From assembly GCA_022071955.1 (NCBI GenBank), contig JAJVIM010000003.1:248001-312000 (forward strand): a stretch of 64,000 nucleotides of DNA, given 5' to 3'. Under the pieces are notes generated by a model. The model did no database searches, had not been told where the DNA came from, and was given only the letters and a program-made list of their open reading frames with translations. Within the stretch, counting starts at the first letter, position 1, and each line of letters begins with the position of its first letter. This DNA is from Anaerolineae bacterium. GTDB taxonomy: Bacteria > Chloroflexota > Anaerolineae > 4572-78 > J111. Below are positions 42,834 through 51,870 of the stretch, piece by piece. A program made the position numbers and the translations under genes.

Positions 42834-43964
42834 ATGATTGAACCAAGTAGTTATAAACAGCTCAAAACTCAAATTGCAGAGGTCCTTCAAGGAGATCAAG
42901 CCGTTTTAGATGAGCTACGAGCCGACGTACGCAGCCTAAGAAGCAATATTCGGCGCATCCAACCAAGAAATACAACGGCAATTTCTCTGGTAGGTACGGA
43001 TGGCGGTAACAACAAAGTGCAGTACGACCCATTCTTGGTGCAAGTGGTTAGGGTAGTCGACTCGAGTAATAATGAACATTTTTTAGAACCTGTTACACCA
43101 ACGACCAAAATATCGCAGGTGAGTTCTAATCAGTTTAACGAAGATGGTACACCAAAATCAGCTCTAGGCGAGATGATGGAGTTCTTGGGTATAGATAGAT
43201 TAGAACAACTTAGTGGGATGATTAACAGCAATGACGATGATTTAGCAGTCAGTCCTGGTTGGATTCAAGTTTATCGAGAACTTGTCGAATGGGCAGTTTT
43301 GTTTTCGTTAGTAAAGAAGGATTACGGAACAGACACACTTATTGTTTTTGACGGGCTATTAAGAACAAAGAAATTTGCGAAGGATTTGTTCAAAAAATAT
43401 CGTGAAGGTATCGAAGAAGCCATTGATAGCCATTACAAGAAGAATCGCAGGAAAATTTATCTTGTTGGAATGGCCAAGCACAATAAGGTTTTAGATAGAT
43501 ACAGATTAGCAATGGCTTTGGAAAAAATATTGACAACAGATTATCCCGCCTATTTGGAAGTTCCGCGTATTCTGGAGCAACGAAGTTATGTTTGGAAGGA
43601 ATGGTTCGACGATACCGAAGCAGGGGAAGTAAATAAGTTCGTCGGAGGGAAATTGTTCTTTGTAAAATTCGGAAATAAACCGTTGGACCCGATTTGGCCT
43701 ATAGACATTTTTCTACCTCAAGTTTCAGAGAGCCAGGCAGTTATGGGGTATTTATTGGCAGATGCGTTGAATGGTTTTCCTGTACCATTCTATCCATTGT
43801 GTTTACAAAAAGCTCACGAAAATGCGGCTCTTGTGGACTTTGATTTTGATATTCTTCAAGACCAGATATTTGATGGTATTAGGCTTATGTTGGGTAGTGA
43901 CTCGCCAGTTCTCGACATAGCTCGTATTCAAGAAAGTGACCCATCCCGATTTAGATACGGATAA
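42834..43964 (+). CDS. NurA-domain nuclease
   Basis: The 376-residue protein has the NurA fold signature: acidic LVGTDGGNN (Asp56) near the N-terminus, TLIVFDGLLRTKK (second conserved Asp), the VGMAKHNKV segment typical of NurA and a C-terminal YPLCLQKAHENAALVDFD. NurA is a 5'-3' exonuclease and endonuclease that works with the HerA translocase. The ATG is preceded by AAGGA. GC content is near 40%, well below the window, so it is likely acquired. It is 21 bases from the herA-like gene. Confidence 0.8.
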   Translation: MIEPSSYKQLKTQIAEVLQGDQAVLDELRADVRSLRSNIRRIQPRNTTAISLVGTDGGNNKVQYDPFLVQVVRVVDSSNNEHFLEPVTPTTKISQVSSNQFNEDGTPKSALGEMMEFLGIDRLEQLSGMINSNDDDLAVSPGWIQVYRELVEWAVLFSLVKKDYGTDTLIVFDGLLRTKKFAKDLFKKYREGIEEAIDSHYKKNRRKIYLVGMAKHNKVLDRYRLAMALEKILTTDYPAYLEVPRILEQRSYVWKEWFDDTEAGEVNKFVGGKLFFVKFGNKPLDPIWPIDIFLPQVSESQAVMGYLLADALNGFPVPFYPLCLQKAHENAALVDFDFDILQDQIFDGIRLMLGSDSPVLDIARIQESDPSRFRYG

Positions 43965-43985
43965 ACCAGAGGTTAAGGTTACATC

Positions 43986-46094
43986 ATGACATCCTTTGAA
44001 TTATTTCCAAAAGATAAAATTGTTGGTGTATTTCGTGGTTTTAGTGAAGGCGGTTTGGAGTTTCATGCTGATTTAGTTCTTCCTTACCGAAATGACTTTC
44101 AGAGTATTCCAATGCATGGACAATTTTTGATTGTTCAGTTAGAAACGCCCGATGAAGGAGTACTTGGTCGAATAACTTCGTTGTCATCGGCAGGAAAATT
44201 ATCATCAGGTGTTGGCGAAGAGTTCAATATTAGAGCTGTGCGTGAAGGTCGTCCTGTCCCCGAGGATTTAAGAGAGCAATATCTCAAATATCAAATTGAT
44301 ATACGTGTACTTGGTGTCTTGAGAAATTTGGGTGGCGAACTAAGTTTTGTTGCTTCACACAGACGTTTGCCTCATGTAGGGAGCCCGGTCGCATTTTTAG
44401 ACGACGAAGTTTTAAGAGAAATTATTGGACATAATGTAAAGGGTGCACCTATTGGACATTTTGCACTCGGCGAATACATTTATGCTCAAGGAAGTGATCA
44501 AATAGAAATAGAAGATTGGATGCAAATAAAACCCCCTGATGCATTAGTAAAGTTCCCAATTGAAAATTTAGTTTCACGTCGTACCTTTATCTTTGCCCGA
44601 GCGGGGTTTGGTAAATCTAATCTGAACAAATTATTGTTTAGCAAGTTATACGAAACAACCCCGACGGTAACGAAACGTAAGGGGCGACCTGTTCCAGTTG
44701 GGACTGTATTATTTGATCCAGATGGTGAGTATTTTTGGCCTGATGATAAGGGACGCCCCGGGTTATGTGATGTGCCAAAGTTGGAAGATAAATTGGTTGT
44801 TTTTACCAATCGGACTGCGCCCAGTGAGTTTTATCAATCGTTTGTGGCTGGTGGAATTAAACTTGATATAAGGCGACTAAGTCCAACTGATGTGATTTCA
44901 ATTGCTGTTAGCCCTGAGAGACAAAGCCAGCAAAATATCAGGAAATTGAGAGGGTTAACACAAAACAATTGGACAAAACTCGTCGATTTAATTGATGAAT
45001 ATGGTTATCAATCACCAGATGTTGATATTGCCAATCTACTTGGTTTGGACGCAGCTAGAGAAGAAGCACAAGTTATTGCTGCTCGTGCAAACATGACACA
45101 TATTGTCAGAATGTTGCATGATAAAAGCAGCCAACTTATGGATCGGTTAATTGCAGCATTAGCAAAGGGCAAACTATGTATAATTGATGTGTCACAGATG
45201 CGAGGTGGCCCTTCGTTAATTTTGTCGAGTTTGATTCTCCGTAAGATTTTTGACCGAAATCAATTAGAATTTACCGCTGCCGAACCAAATACAATTCCAA
45301 CCCTTGCGGTGGTTGAGGAGGCTCAGGCAGTTCTCAATTCAAATGCCACTGGAGCTGAACCATACATCGCTTGGGTCAAAGAAGGTCGAAAGTATGATTT
45401 AGGTGCTGTGTTAATCACACAACAACCGGGTAGTATTCCTGTAGAAATTTTAAGCCAAGGGGATAATTGGTTCATATTTCATTTATTGTCTGCCGCTGAT
45501 TTAAATTCCATTCGCAATGCAAATGCGCATTTTAGTAAAGACATTTTAAGCGCCCTTCTAAATGAGCCAATTCCCGGCCAAGGAGTATTTTGGAGCTCCT
45601 CAAGCGGTAAACCTTTCCCGGTTGCCGTTAGAATTTTGTCTTTTGAGCAAATGTATGAAGTTCGTGACCCAAACTATAATATGCCAGCAGCAGACACTTT
45701 TGCACACCAGTTAAAAGAAGAGTTTGAGGCCACATTAGGAATGGAAGCGAAAACATCTAAAGCTAATAAGGAAGTAGATAACGAAACCATAGAAGATGAA
45801 TCGATTGATCAACTAAAACGGCTTCAGGAAATTGCGATCAAAGCTGTACAAAATGCCCTCGATAATGATAGCAATATCAATCAATGGGTTTACAGTGATG
45901 AGGGTATTGCATTTGGAAAACTCAGCGAGATAATTGATAAAGCTTTACCTAAAAATCTACAAGACCGATGGAAAATGGCTATGAGTCTTGTACCTGAAGT
46001 TTATGATACTTTGTTTGGTCCTAGGGGGCAAAAGTGGGAGACATATAGAGTTGACCGTGGTAAACGGTCTGTTTACGCAAGACTTCTAAGATAA
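43986..46094 (+). CDS. HerA-like hexameric DNA translocase
   Basis: The 702-residue FtsK/HerA ATPase has an N-terminal HAS-barrel-like region (~1-180), Walker A FARAGFGKSN (K210), Walker B TLAVVEEAQ (~442) and a sensor-like ITQQPGSIP. The C-terminal part, ~590-702, is less conserved (charged, helical). HerA hexamers pull DNA into a NurA dimer for degradation. Low GC matches the neighbours. It lies in the middle of the cassette, eight bases before the methyltransferase. Among HerA defence systems, partners vary (SIR2, DUF4297, NurA). Confidence 0.85.
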   Translation: MTSFELFPKDKIVGVFRGFSEGGLEFHADLVLPYRNDFQSIPMHGQFLIVQLETPDEGVLGRITSLSSAGKLSSGVGEEFNIRAVREGRPVPEDLREQYLKYQIDIRVLGVLRNLGGELSFVASHRRLPHVGSPVAFLDDEVLREIIGHNVKGAPIGHFALGEYIYAQGSDQIEIEDWMQIKPPDALVKFPIENLVSRRTFIFARAGFGKSNLNKLLFSKLYETTPTVTKRKGRPVPVGTVLFDPDGEYFWPDDKGRPGLCDVPKLEDKLVVFTNRTAPSEFYQSFVAGGIKLDIRRLSPTDVISIAVSPERQSQQNIRKLRGLTQNNWTKLVDLIDEYGYQSPDVDIANLLGLDAAREEAQVIAARANMTHIVRMLHDKSSQLMDRLIAALAKGKLCIIDVSQMRGGPSLILSSLILRKIFDRNQLEFTAAEPNTIPTLAVVEEAQAVLNSNATGAEPYIAWVKEGRKYDLGAVLITQQPGSIPVEILSQGDNWFIFHLLSAADLNSIRNANAHFSKDILSALLNEPIPGQGVFWSSSSGKPFPVAVRILSFEQMYEVRDPNYNMPAADTFAHQLKEEFEATLGMEAKTSKANKEVDNETIEDESIDQLKRLQEIAIKAVQNALDNDSNINQWVYSDEGIAFGKLSEIIDKALPKNLQDRWKMAMSLVPEVYDTLFGPRGQKWETYRVDRGKRSVYARLLR

Positions 46095-46102
46095 TTTGTG
46101 AT

Positions 46103-47209
46103 ATGGCTAACGAATTTAAGGAAAAAACTCGCCTAAATGGGATATGTCCCTACTTCACAATGTTCCCCTTAGATTTCCCATACTCTGTATTGCAGAGGTA
46201 CGCGGAGCCGGAAGAATGGGTACTTGACCCTTTTTGCGGAAGAGGCACAACAAATTACGCTAGTCGGGTTTTAGGTTTACCGTCAATTGGAATTGATAGC
46301 AGTCCTGTAGCAGTGGCAATTTCTGAAGCAAAACTTGCGAATACTTCTCCAAAGGCAATTGTTAAAGTAGCCAATAGAATATTGGACAGTGTAAAAACTG
46401 CCGAAATTCCAACAGGTGAATTTTGGGAGTTAGCTTATCATAAAACAGTGCTTTCATTACTTTGCCGTTTACGCGCTGGGTTAAATGATGATTGTCGCTC
46501 AAACGCAAGAAAGGCATTACGTGCTATTATACTTGGTGCGTTACACGGACCTCAAAACAAAACTATTGACTCTTACTTCTCAAACCAATCACAGAGAACA
46601 TATGCCCCAAAGCCAAAATACGCTGTGAAGTTCTGGAAAGAAAAGAATTTCGAGCCAAAACCTGTAAACGTATTAGAAATAATAAAACAGAGAGCCGAAA
46701 GATATTATTTAGAGGAGACAGTTAAAGCTAAAGGGAGAATCATCAAAGGCGATAGCCGCGAACAAAGTACATTTTCCCAAATAGATCAGAATATAACTTG
46801 GGTGCTGACTTCACCACCATACTATGGTATGCGAACCTATGTTCCTGATCAATGGTTGAGAATGTGGTTCTTGGGTGGTAAAGCCGAGGTTGATTATTCT
46901 ATGAATGGGCAAATTGACCATCCAAGTCCATCATTATTTGCAGCACAGCTTAATCAAGTTTGGCGTAATGTGGGCGTAAAGTGTCAACCACATGCGCAAC
47001 TTGTTGTTAGGTTTGGTGGTGTAAATGATAGAAAAGCTGACCCTCAAGAAATTATTATGACCTCGTTACGAAATTCGGGATGGGAAGTAAGGGAAATCGT
47101 ATCAGCTGGTTTTGCCTCGGAAGGACGCAGGCAAGCTGTACACATAAATCAAGCGATAAAAGCCCCAAAGGAAGAATATGATATTTGGGCAGTTTGGCAG
47201 GGTACGTAA
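46103..47209 (+). CDS. DNA methyltransferase of the NurA-HerA cassette
   Basis: The 368-residue protein has SAM motif I WVLDPFCGRGTT (residues 39-50) and, after a ~185-residue insert that may recognise the target, catalytic motif IV TSPPYYGM (~235-242). TSPPY is typical of N4-cytosine and some N6-adenine enzymes. The order motif I, insert, motif IV is alpha-like. It probably marks host DNA so that the NurA-HerA nuclease spares it. It shares the low GC and tight spacing of the two genes before it. No separate restriction endonuclease is present. Confidence 0.85.
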   Translation: MANEFKEKTRLNGICPYFTMFPLDFPYSVLQRYAEPEEWVLDPFCGRGTTNYASRVLGLPSIGIDSSPVAVAISEAKLANTSPKAIVKVANRILDSVKTAEIPTGEFWELAYHKTVLSLLCRLRAGLNDDCRSNARKALRAIILGALHGPQNKTIDSYFSNQSQRTYAPKPKYAVKFWKEKNFEPKPVNVLEIIKQRAERYYLEETVKAKGRIIKGDSREQSTFSQIDQNITWVLTSPPYYGMRTYVPDQWLRMWFLGGKAEVDYSMNGQIDHPSPSLFAAQLNQVWRNVGVKCQPHAQLVVRFGGVNDRKADPQEIIMTSLRNSGWEVREIVSAGFASEGRRQAVHINQAIKAPKEEYDIWAVWQGT

Positions 47210-47347
47210 CACCTTAAACAAGCGCCTGACAAGTCGTAGGTGTTGGTTCAACCGAACTCGCTTTGCAGTTATCTCCCAAGGGAAAGCCGTTAAACCAGAC
47301 GCCGTAAACAAAGTAATGAAGGTTAACCCTTGACTACCGCCCAGGAA

Positions 47348-47382
47348 TCAAACAGCCTCAGCCGCTTTTCTTTGAGGCTGTT
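47348..47382 (+). terminator. Possible terminator after the cassette
   Basis: aacagcctca pairs with tgaggctgtt around a 13-base loop; a short T-containing tail (gctttggcttt) follows. Weak but the only hairpin between the methyltransferase stop and the tmRNA terminator. The rest of 47210-47408 shows nothing clear. Confidence 0.4.
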
Positions 47383-47408
47383 GCTTTGGCTTTGCGGCGG
47401 CTTTAAAA

Positions 47409-47440
47409 GAAAAAACCCCCGTTTGTCAGGGGGTTTTTTC
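47409..47440 (-). terminator. tmRNA terminator (probably bidirectional)
   Basis: aaaaaaccccc…gggggtttttt hairpin with an eight-base loop, just beyond the tmRNA 3' end. Confidence 0.85.
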
Positions 47441-47448
47441 AAAAATCA

Positions 47449-47849
47449 GGTGGAGATGGCCGGAGTCGAACCGGCGTCCAGAAAAGCTGGCTGCAAACGT
47501 CTACGAGCGTAGGCGGCTCCAGATTGTCGTTTGGGCTTTGTTAGCCGCCAAAGGCCACCCAAACCAGTCGAAAAGGTCTTTGAGAGAGTTTATCGACGTG
47601 GCTCTCCCGCATCCCGATTTATTTGACACTCATTACTTCTCTCCCGGGAATAAGAGCAAGTAAGAGCGTGGCCCGCGCAATGGGACCAAAGGTTTGCCCT
47701 ACAAACTATGCCGCGAGGGGCAGAGCGTTGAAGGAGCGACCGACAGTTACTTTTTCGGCAGTTAATTGTTTGCCCCGGTTTAACGAGTTAAGGCAACTCG
47801 GCCCGCAATCTGCATCCGTCCACTTCCCTGTCGAAACCGTTTCATCCCC
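47449..47849 (-). ncRNA. ssrA: tmRNA (transfer-messenger RNA)
   Basis: On the minus strand the RNA starts ggggatgaaacggtttcgac and ends with the tRNA-like arm ccggttcgactccgg then catctcc-A-CC. The acceptor ends ggggatg and catctcc pair fully with one G-U. A tag frame of 17 codons lies at 47706-47759 and encodes AEKVTVGRSFNALPLAA before a TAG. The final A of CCA is not encoded. Length about 400, normal for the family. It rescues stalled ribosomes with SmpB. tmRNA 3' ends are common integration sites, and a foreign-looking cassette ends 240 bp away. Confidence 0.95.
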
Positions 47850-47934
47850 AGATGCAATGGAAAGTATAGCAGCAAAGTGTTAGAATTTCAATAGCGAATT
47901 TCCCTTTCTTTGCCAGAAAAATTTCGCATAAACC

Positions 47935-47963
47935 TTGACATCCCCCTTAAAACAGGCTATACT
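47935..47963 (+). promoter_or_regulatory. Near-consensus sigma-70 promoter
   Basis: -35 ttgaca (47935-47940), 17-base spacer, -10 tatact (47958-47963). An ATG at 47968 would be essentially leaderless; a second start at 48010 has an AAGGTG ribosome site. Confidence 0.8.
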
Positions 47964-48009
47964 AATTATGTCAATCGCACAAATGAGCGACCATGAAAGG
48001 CAAGGTGTT

Positions 48010-48963
48010 ATGATGGCAGAACCTCAAATGCCCCTGTTCCCCCAGAGAGGAGTCAAGGCGCAATACGGCCCGCCGGTGGCACAAATCAAAGCGATCGACT
48101 CTAATTCGTCACTGGCGGCGGCTATTAGCGCCTACCATGACCACATGGTCCGGCAGGGATTTTCTGAACATACCATTAAAGCGTTTGCCGGCGATTTGCG
48201 CCTGCTGCAAAAATATTTTGGCCCCAGCATGGTCATCAGCAAGCTGGGCACCAAAGACCTCAACGACTTTTTAACCTGGCTGCTGCACTATCGCGGCGTG
48301 CCGTGCAGCCCCAAATCATACGCCCGGCGGGTGACCACACTCAAAAGCTTTTTTGGCTGGCTGGGTAATACCAAGATTATCCCGTTTGACCCGGCCGCGG
48401 CCATTGTTCACGCCCGGGCCAAAGCGCCGCTGCCGGATTACCTGAAAGATGACGAAGTTGAGAAACTGCTGGATGCCGCCGAACAAAAGCTGAACGGCTC
48501 AAAGCCAGATCCGCGCCCTTATCTGCTGGCCCATCTGGTGTTGCAAACCGGCATTAAAAAATCGGAGTGCGTGGGCATTGCTTTGCGCGATATTGACCGC
48601 TCCGGCCCCGAGCCGTCTGTGCTCATTCGCTACAGTAATCCGCGGATGCAGCACAAAGAGCGCCGGCTGGCCTTTGCCAGCGAACTTTTGCCCGTGCTCG
48701 ACGACTATCTTGAAAAGTACCAGCCGCAGGAGTACCTGTTTGAATGCACCCCGCGCAACCTGGAATACGTGCTGACCGATATTTCTGAACTGGCCAGCCT
48801 GCCCCAGCAAGCCTCTTTTGAAATGCTGCGCTGGACATCGGCGCTGCGCGATTTCAGAGACGGGATGGACCACGAACGCCTGCGCAAAAAGATGGGGCTA
48901 ACCAAAATTACCTGGCGCGAAACCTCGGAGAAACTGGCCAAACTCACCGAACCCGGCCTGTAG
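48010..48963 (+). CDS. XerC/D-like tyrosine recombinase fold lacking catalytic residues
   Basis: The 317-residue protein (start at 48010 with AAGGTG; 47968 is an alternative) has the SAM-like core-binding domain (HMVRQGFSEHTIKAFAGDLRLL) and the catalytic-domain fold (LPDYLKDDEVEKLLDAAEQ, LAHLVLQTGIKKSE). Where active enzymes have TGLRxSE it has TGIKKSE; where they have HxLRH it has EMLRW; where they have the nucleophile Tyr it has Ser in MGLTKITWRETSEKL. Only Arg274 remains. GC is that of the host, so it does not look part of the neighbouring island. It may bind DNA in a regulatory or structural role. Confidence 0.75.
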   Translation: MMAEPQMPLFPQRGVKAQYGPPVAQIKAIDSNSSLAAAISAYHDHMVRQGFSEHTIKAFAGDLRLLQKYFGPSMVISKLGTKDLNDFLTWLLHYRGVPCSPKSYARRVTTLKSFFGWLGNTKIIPFDPAAAIVHARAKAPLPDYLKDDEVEKLLDAAEQKLNGSKPDPRPYLLAHLVLQTGIKKSECVGIALRDIDRSGPEPSVLIRYSNPRMQHKERRLAFASELLPVLDDYLEKYQPQEYLFECTPRNLEYVLTDISELASLPQQASFEMLRWTSALRDFRDGMDHERLRKKMGLTKITWRETSEKLAKLTEPGL

Positions 48964-49062
48964 ATTAACGGCAAACTTCCATCGGTTGGGTCGCAAACCT
49001 TGACCCAGCCGGCAATCTTTACTAACTGATAAGTACCGGTCACCCGTGCAGAATATAGGCCC

Positions 49063-49094
49063 AACACCCGGACAAACAGCCCGGGTGTTTTTTA
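49063..49094 (+). terminator. Rho-independent terminator
   Basis: aacacccgg and ccgggtgtt around a nine-base loop, followed by six T residues. It ends the recombinase-fold gene. Confidence 0.85.
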
Positions 49095-49165
49095 TTGGCC
49101 GGCCACAACTTGTCTGTTAACGGCGATTGGTTTACTATCTGCCCAGTACGCCTACGGAGAGAAGT

Positions 49166-50260
49166 ATGTCGGTTTTTATGCTCATTTTTACCATTGCCCT
49201 GTTCTTTGGTGTGGCCGGCACGCCGCTGGTCCGCAAAGTGGCCATCAAGTCGGGGTTTATCGCCATCCCCAAAGCCGACCGGCTGCACAAACAGCCCACG
49301 GCTTTAATGGGCGGGCTGGCCATTTACACAGCGGCGGTCAGCGGCATGCTGATTATGCTGGTGGTATCCTCGCTGGCGGGCAATGCCTTCAGGCTGAGCG
49401 AGTTTTTCAGCATTGTCATTGCCGCCTCGCTGATGGCAGCCATTGGGTTGTGGGATGACCGCCGCCCGCTGCCGCCGTGGGCCAAACTTGGGGCGCAGAT
49501 TGTCCCGGTGGTGATGGTTTATCTGGTGGGCGTGCAGGTGCAACTCGGCTTTTTTAGCTACCCCACCCTCAATATCATCGCCAATTTTGTGATGACGATT
49601 GGCTGGATTTTGTACATCACCAACGCCGTTAACTACTTTGACAACGCCGATGGCACCGCCATAATGACCAGCGCCACAGCCAGCGCCATTTTCTTATTGA
49701 TTGCTATTCTCAACGGGCAGGCGCTGGTGTCGGTGCTGGCCGCGGCGGTGCTGGGCGCCAGTTTGGGCTTTGCCCGCTACAACCTGCCGCTGCCCAACAG
49801 CACCATTTTTATGGGCGATTCCGGTTCGTTGTTTTTGGGCTTTTTGCTGGCGGTGCTGGGCATAAAAATCCGCATCCCCGGCAATTTTAACGATATCACC
49901 TGGATGGTGCCGGTGATCATTTTGGGGCTGCCTATTTTTGATACGGCGATGGTCTTTGTGTCGCGCACCCGGCGCGGTATTTCTTTTTTCAGAGGCGGGG
50001 TAGACCACACCACCCATCGCATGGCCCGGCTGGGCATGGACAAGCTATCGGTGGCGCTGGCTGTCAGTTTGATTACCGGCGCCCTGGGGTTGATCGCCAT
50101 CTTTATCACCCGGGCCACCAAGTTTGAGGCTTACACGGTGTTCGTCTCGCTGGTGGGGCTGGCCCTCTACGTTTTGTGGTTTATTGAACTCCGGCAGCCG
50201 CTGGAATTCAGATCCGGGCAGGAACCGCTGCAACCCGTGCCGGATCAACTGCCCAAATAA
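49166..50260 (+). CDS. Polyprenyl-phosphate sugar-1-phosphate transferase (WecA/TagO family)
   Basis: The ATG at 49166, next to GGAGAG, gives 364 residues with about ten membrane segments. Motifs: ADRLHKQPTALMGGLAI, GLWDDRRPLPP, NAVNYFDNADG (the family active-site Asp pair) and FMGDSGSLFLGFLLA, then GVDHTTHRMARLG. It transfers a sugar-1-phosphate, usually GlcNAc-1-P, from UDP-sugar to undecaprenyl phosphate at the inner face of the membrane, the first step of cell-wall polymer synthesis. No glycosyltransferase neighbour is seen. Confidence 0.9.
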   Translation: MSVFMLIFTIALFFGVAGTPLVRKVAIKSGFIAIPKADRLHKQPTALMGGLAIYTAAVSGMLIMLVVSSLAGNAFRLSEFFSIVIAASLMAAIGLWDDRRPLPPWAKLGAQIVPVVMVYLVGVQVQLGFFSYPTLNIIANFVMTIGWILYITNAVNYFDNADGTAIMTSATASAIFLLIAILNGQALVSVLAAAVLGASLGFARYNLPLPNSTIFMGDSGSLFLGFLLAVLGIKIRIPGNFNDITWMVPVIILGLPIFDTAMVFVSRTRRGISFFRGGVDHTTHRMARLGMDKLSVALAVSLITGALGLIAIFITRATKFEAYTVFVSLVGLALYVLWFIELRQPLEFRSGQEPLQPVPDQLPK

Positions 50261-50264
50261 AAAA

Positions 50265-50286
50265 ACGCCCGCCAATCGGCGGGCGT
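50265..50286. terminator. Bidirectional terminator between convergent genes
   Basis: acgcccgcc and ggcgggcgt around a four-base loop, with A residues on the left and T-containing sequence on the right, between the converging transferase and kinase genes. Confidence 0.75.
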
Positions 50287-50308
50287 TCTGCTTCAATTAG
50301 AAACAGAC

Positions 50309-51814
50309 TTATGATCCGTTTTCGGCTACCGGCAGGGCAATGGTAAACGAACTGCCCATTTCCGGCTGGCTTTCTACCCAAACCCGGCCGCTATGCTGCT
50401 CGGCGATGGTTTTAACAATGGCCAGCCCCAGCCCGGTGCCGGGCGTTGTATCCAGCTCTTCTCTGGCCCGATAAAATTTTTCAAAGACGCGCGGCAAATC
50501 TCTGGCCCGTATCCCCGGCCCGTTATCAACCACAGACACCATCGCCTGCCCATTCTGCTGGTCCAGCTTGATCTGAACCTTGCCGCCGGCCGGCGTGTAT
50601 TTAATGGCGTTATCCAAAAGGTTACTGACCGCCCGCGATAACAACACCGAATTCCCCTCAACAACCACGTTGGCCCGGTCATCGACCATCGTCAGATCAA
50701 TCTCGCGGGATTGGGCCATTGGCTGCATGGCGCTGATGCTGGACTGGACAACATTCTCCAGATGAACCGGCTCGCGGGTTAATTCATCCAGCCGTTCCAG
50801 CCGGCTCAATTCCAGCAAATCTTCAATCAACGATTTCATTAAGTTGGCCGCGCGGGTGATCCCGTCCAAATCCTCTTCCTGCCGCACCGTGATCGGGCCG
50901 TCCATGCGCACCAGTTCAATGTAGCCCTTCACCGTGGCCAGCGGCGTGCGCAGATCGTGGGTAAAGGCTGTTACAAAATCCCGCTTCATTTTATCGAGCG
51001 CTTTGTAGGCGCTGATATCACGCAGCACTGTTACCCGGCCCACGCCGGGGATTTCCGTCACCGTGCCCCACGTGGTCCGGCCGTCGGCCAGTGAAACTTC
51101 ACCGGCGGTGGGCGAAGCCGGCGACACCAGTTTCAACAACTCCTCGTTGTCGGTAACTTCAGACAGGCAGGCATTTTGGCCGGGATGGTCCACCCCCAAA
51201 ATTTCCTGGGCGGCGGGGTTAAGCAGCAAAATCCGGTTTTCCTGGTTGGTCACCAGCACGGCGTCCTGCGTATTGTTAATAATGGCCGACAGCTTTTCCC
51301 GTTCCTGTTCGGTTTCGCGGAACAACTGGGCGTTTTCCAAAGCGATGGCCGCCTGGTCGGCGATGGCGCTGAGCAGCAGCAAATCCGCTTCGGTGAAGCG
51401 GTTGGGTTCATCATGCACCAGGGTGAGCACCCCCAAAATACGCTGCCGCCGGCGCAACGGAATGGCAATCGCCGAGCGGACATCATAGGGCTGGTCATCG
51501 TAAATCACCCAGCGTTCGTCGTCGCGGGTGTCAAAAATAACGCCGCCTTCGCCGTGGTTCAGCACCCAGCCGGCAAACCCTTCGGTGAGCACCGTACCCA
51601 CAATTCGGTCGGCCATCTCGCTGCTCAGGTCTTCTTGCTGCAAAATGTAGTTGGATACCCGGTTATCCTGGTCAAACAACATTACACTGCCGGTGGTGGC
51701 GTTGAGGTGAGCCACGGTTAAACTCAACACCCGCTGCAACATCCGGTCCGGATGGAGGTCTGAATTTAGCTCGTCACTGATCCTGTTAAGTAGACTTAAT
51801 TTTTCTTGCATCAT
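50309..51814 (-). CDS. GAF-PAS sensor histidine kinase
   Basis: The 501-residue soluble kinase has a GAF domain (~15-165, ending ALENAQLFRETEQER), a PAS (~175-265), a HisKA with FVTAFTHDLRTPLATVKGY and HATPase_c with NLLDNAIKYTP, DNGPGI and GTGLGLAIV. No membrane segment. No regulator gene is adjacent, so it is an orphan kinase by position. It starts with two ATG codons preceded by a weak ribosome site. Confidence 0.9.
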   Translation of the reverse strand: MMQEKLSLLNRISDELNSDLHPDRMLQRVLSLTVAHLNATTGSVMLFDQDNRVSNYILQQEDLSSEMADRIVGTVLTEGFAGWVLNHGEGGVIFDTRDDERWVIYDDQPYDVRSAIAIPLRRRQRILGVLTLVHDEPNRFTEADLLLLSAIADQAAIALENAQLFRETEQEREKLSAIINNTQDAVLVTNQENRILLLNPAAQEILGVDHPGQNACLSEVTDNEELLKLVSPASPTAGEVSLADGRTTWGTVTEIPGVGRVTVLRDISAYKALDKMKRDFVTAFTHDLRTPLATVKGYIELVRMDGPITVRQEEDLDGITRAANLMKSLIEDLLELSRLERLDELTREPVHLENVVQSSISAMQPMAQSREIDLTMVDDRANVVVEGNSVLLSRAVSNLLDNAIKYTPAGGKVQIKLDQQNGQAMVSVVDNGPGIRARDLPRVFEKFYRAREELDTTPGTGLGLAIVKTIAEQHSGRVWVESQPEMGSSFTIALPVAENGS

Positions 51815-51870
51815 AATTGCCTGCCAATTGGGACTATTCTCCTACTCGACATTATAACATAGTTTTAACA

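Noticed and set aside
47623..47883. 86-codon frame over the tmRNA
   Set aside because: It lies on the opposite strand of ssrA and is explained by that RNA.
47935..48963. Recombinase-fold gene as the integrase of the NurA-HerA cassette
   Set aside because: It lacks the catalytic residues, has host-like GC, and lies on the other side of the tmRNA from the cassette.
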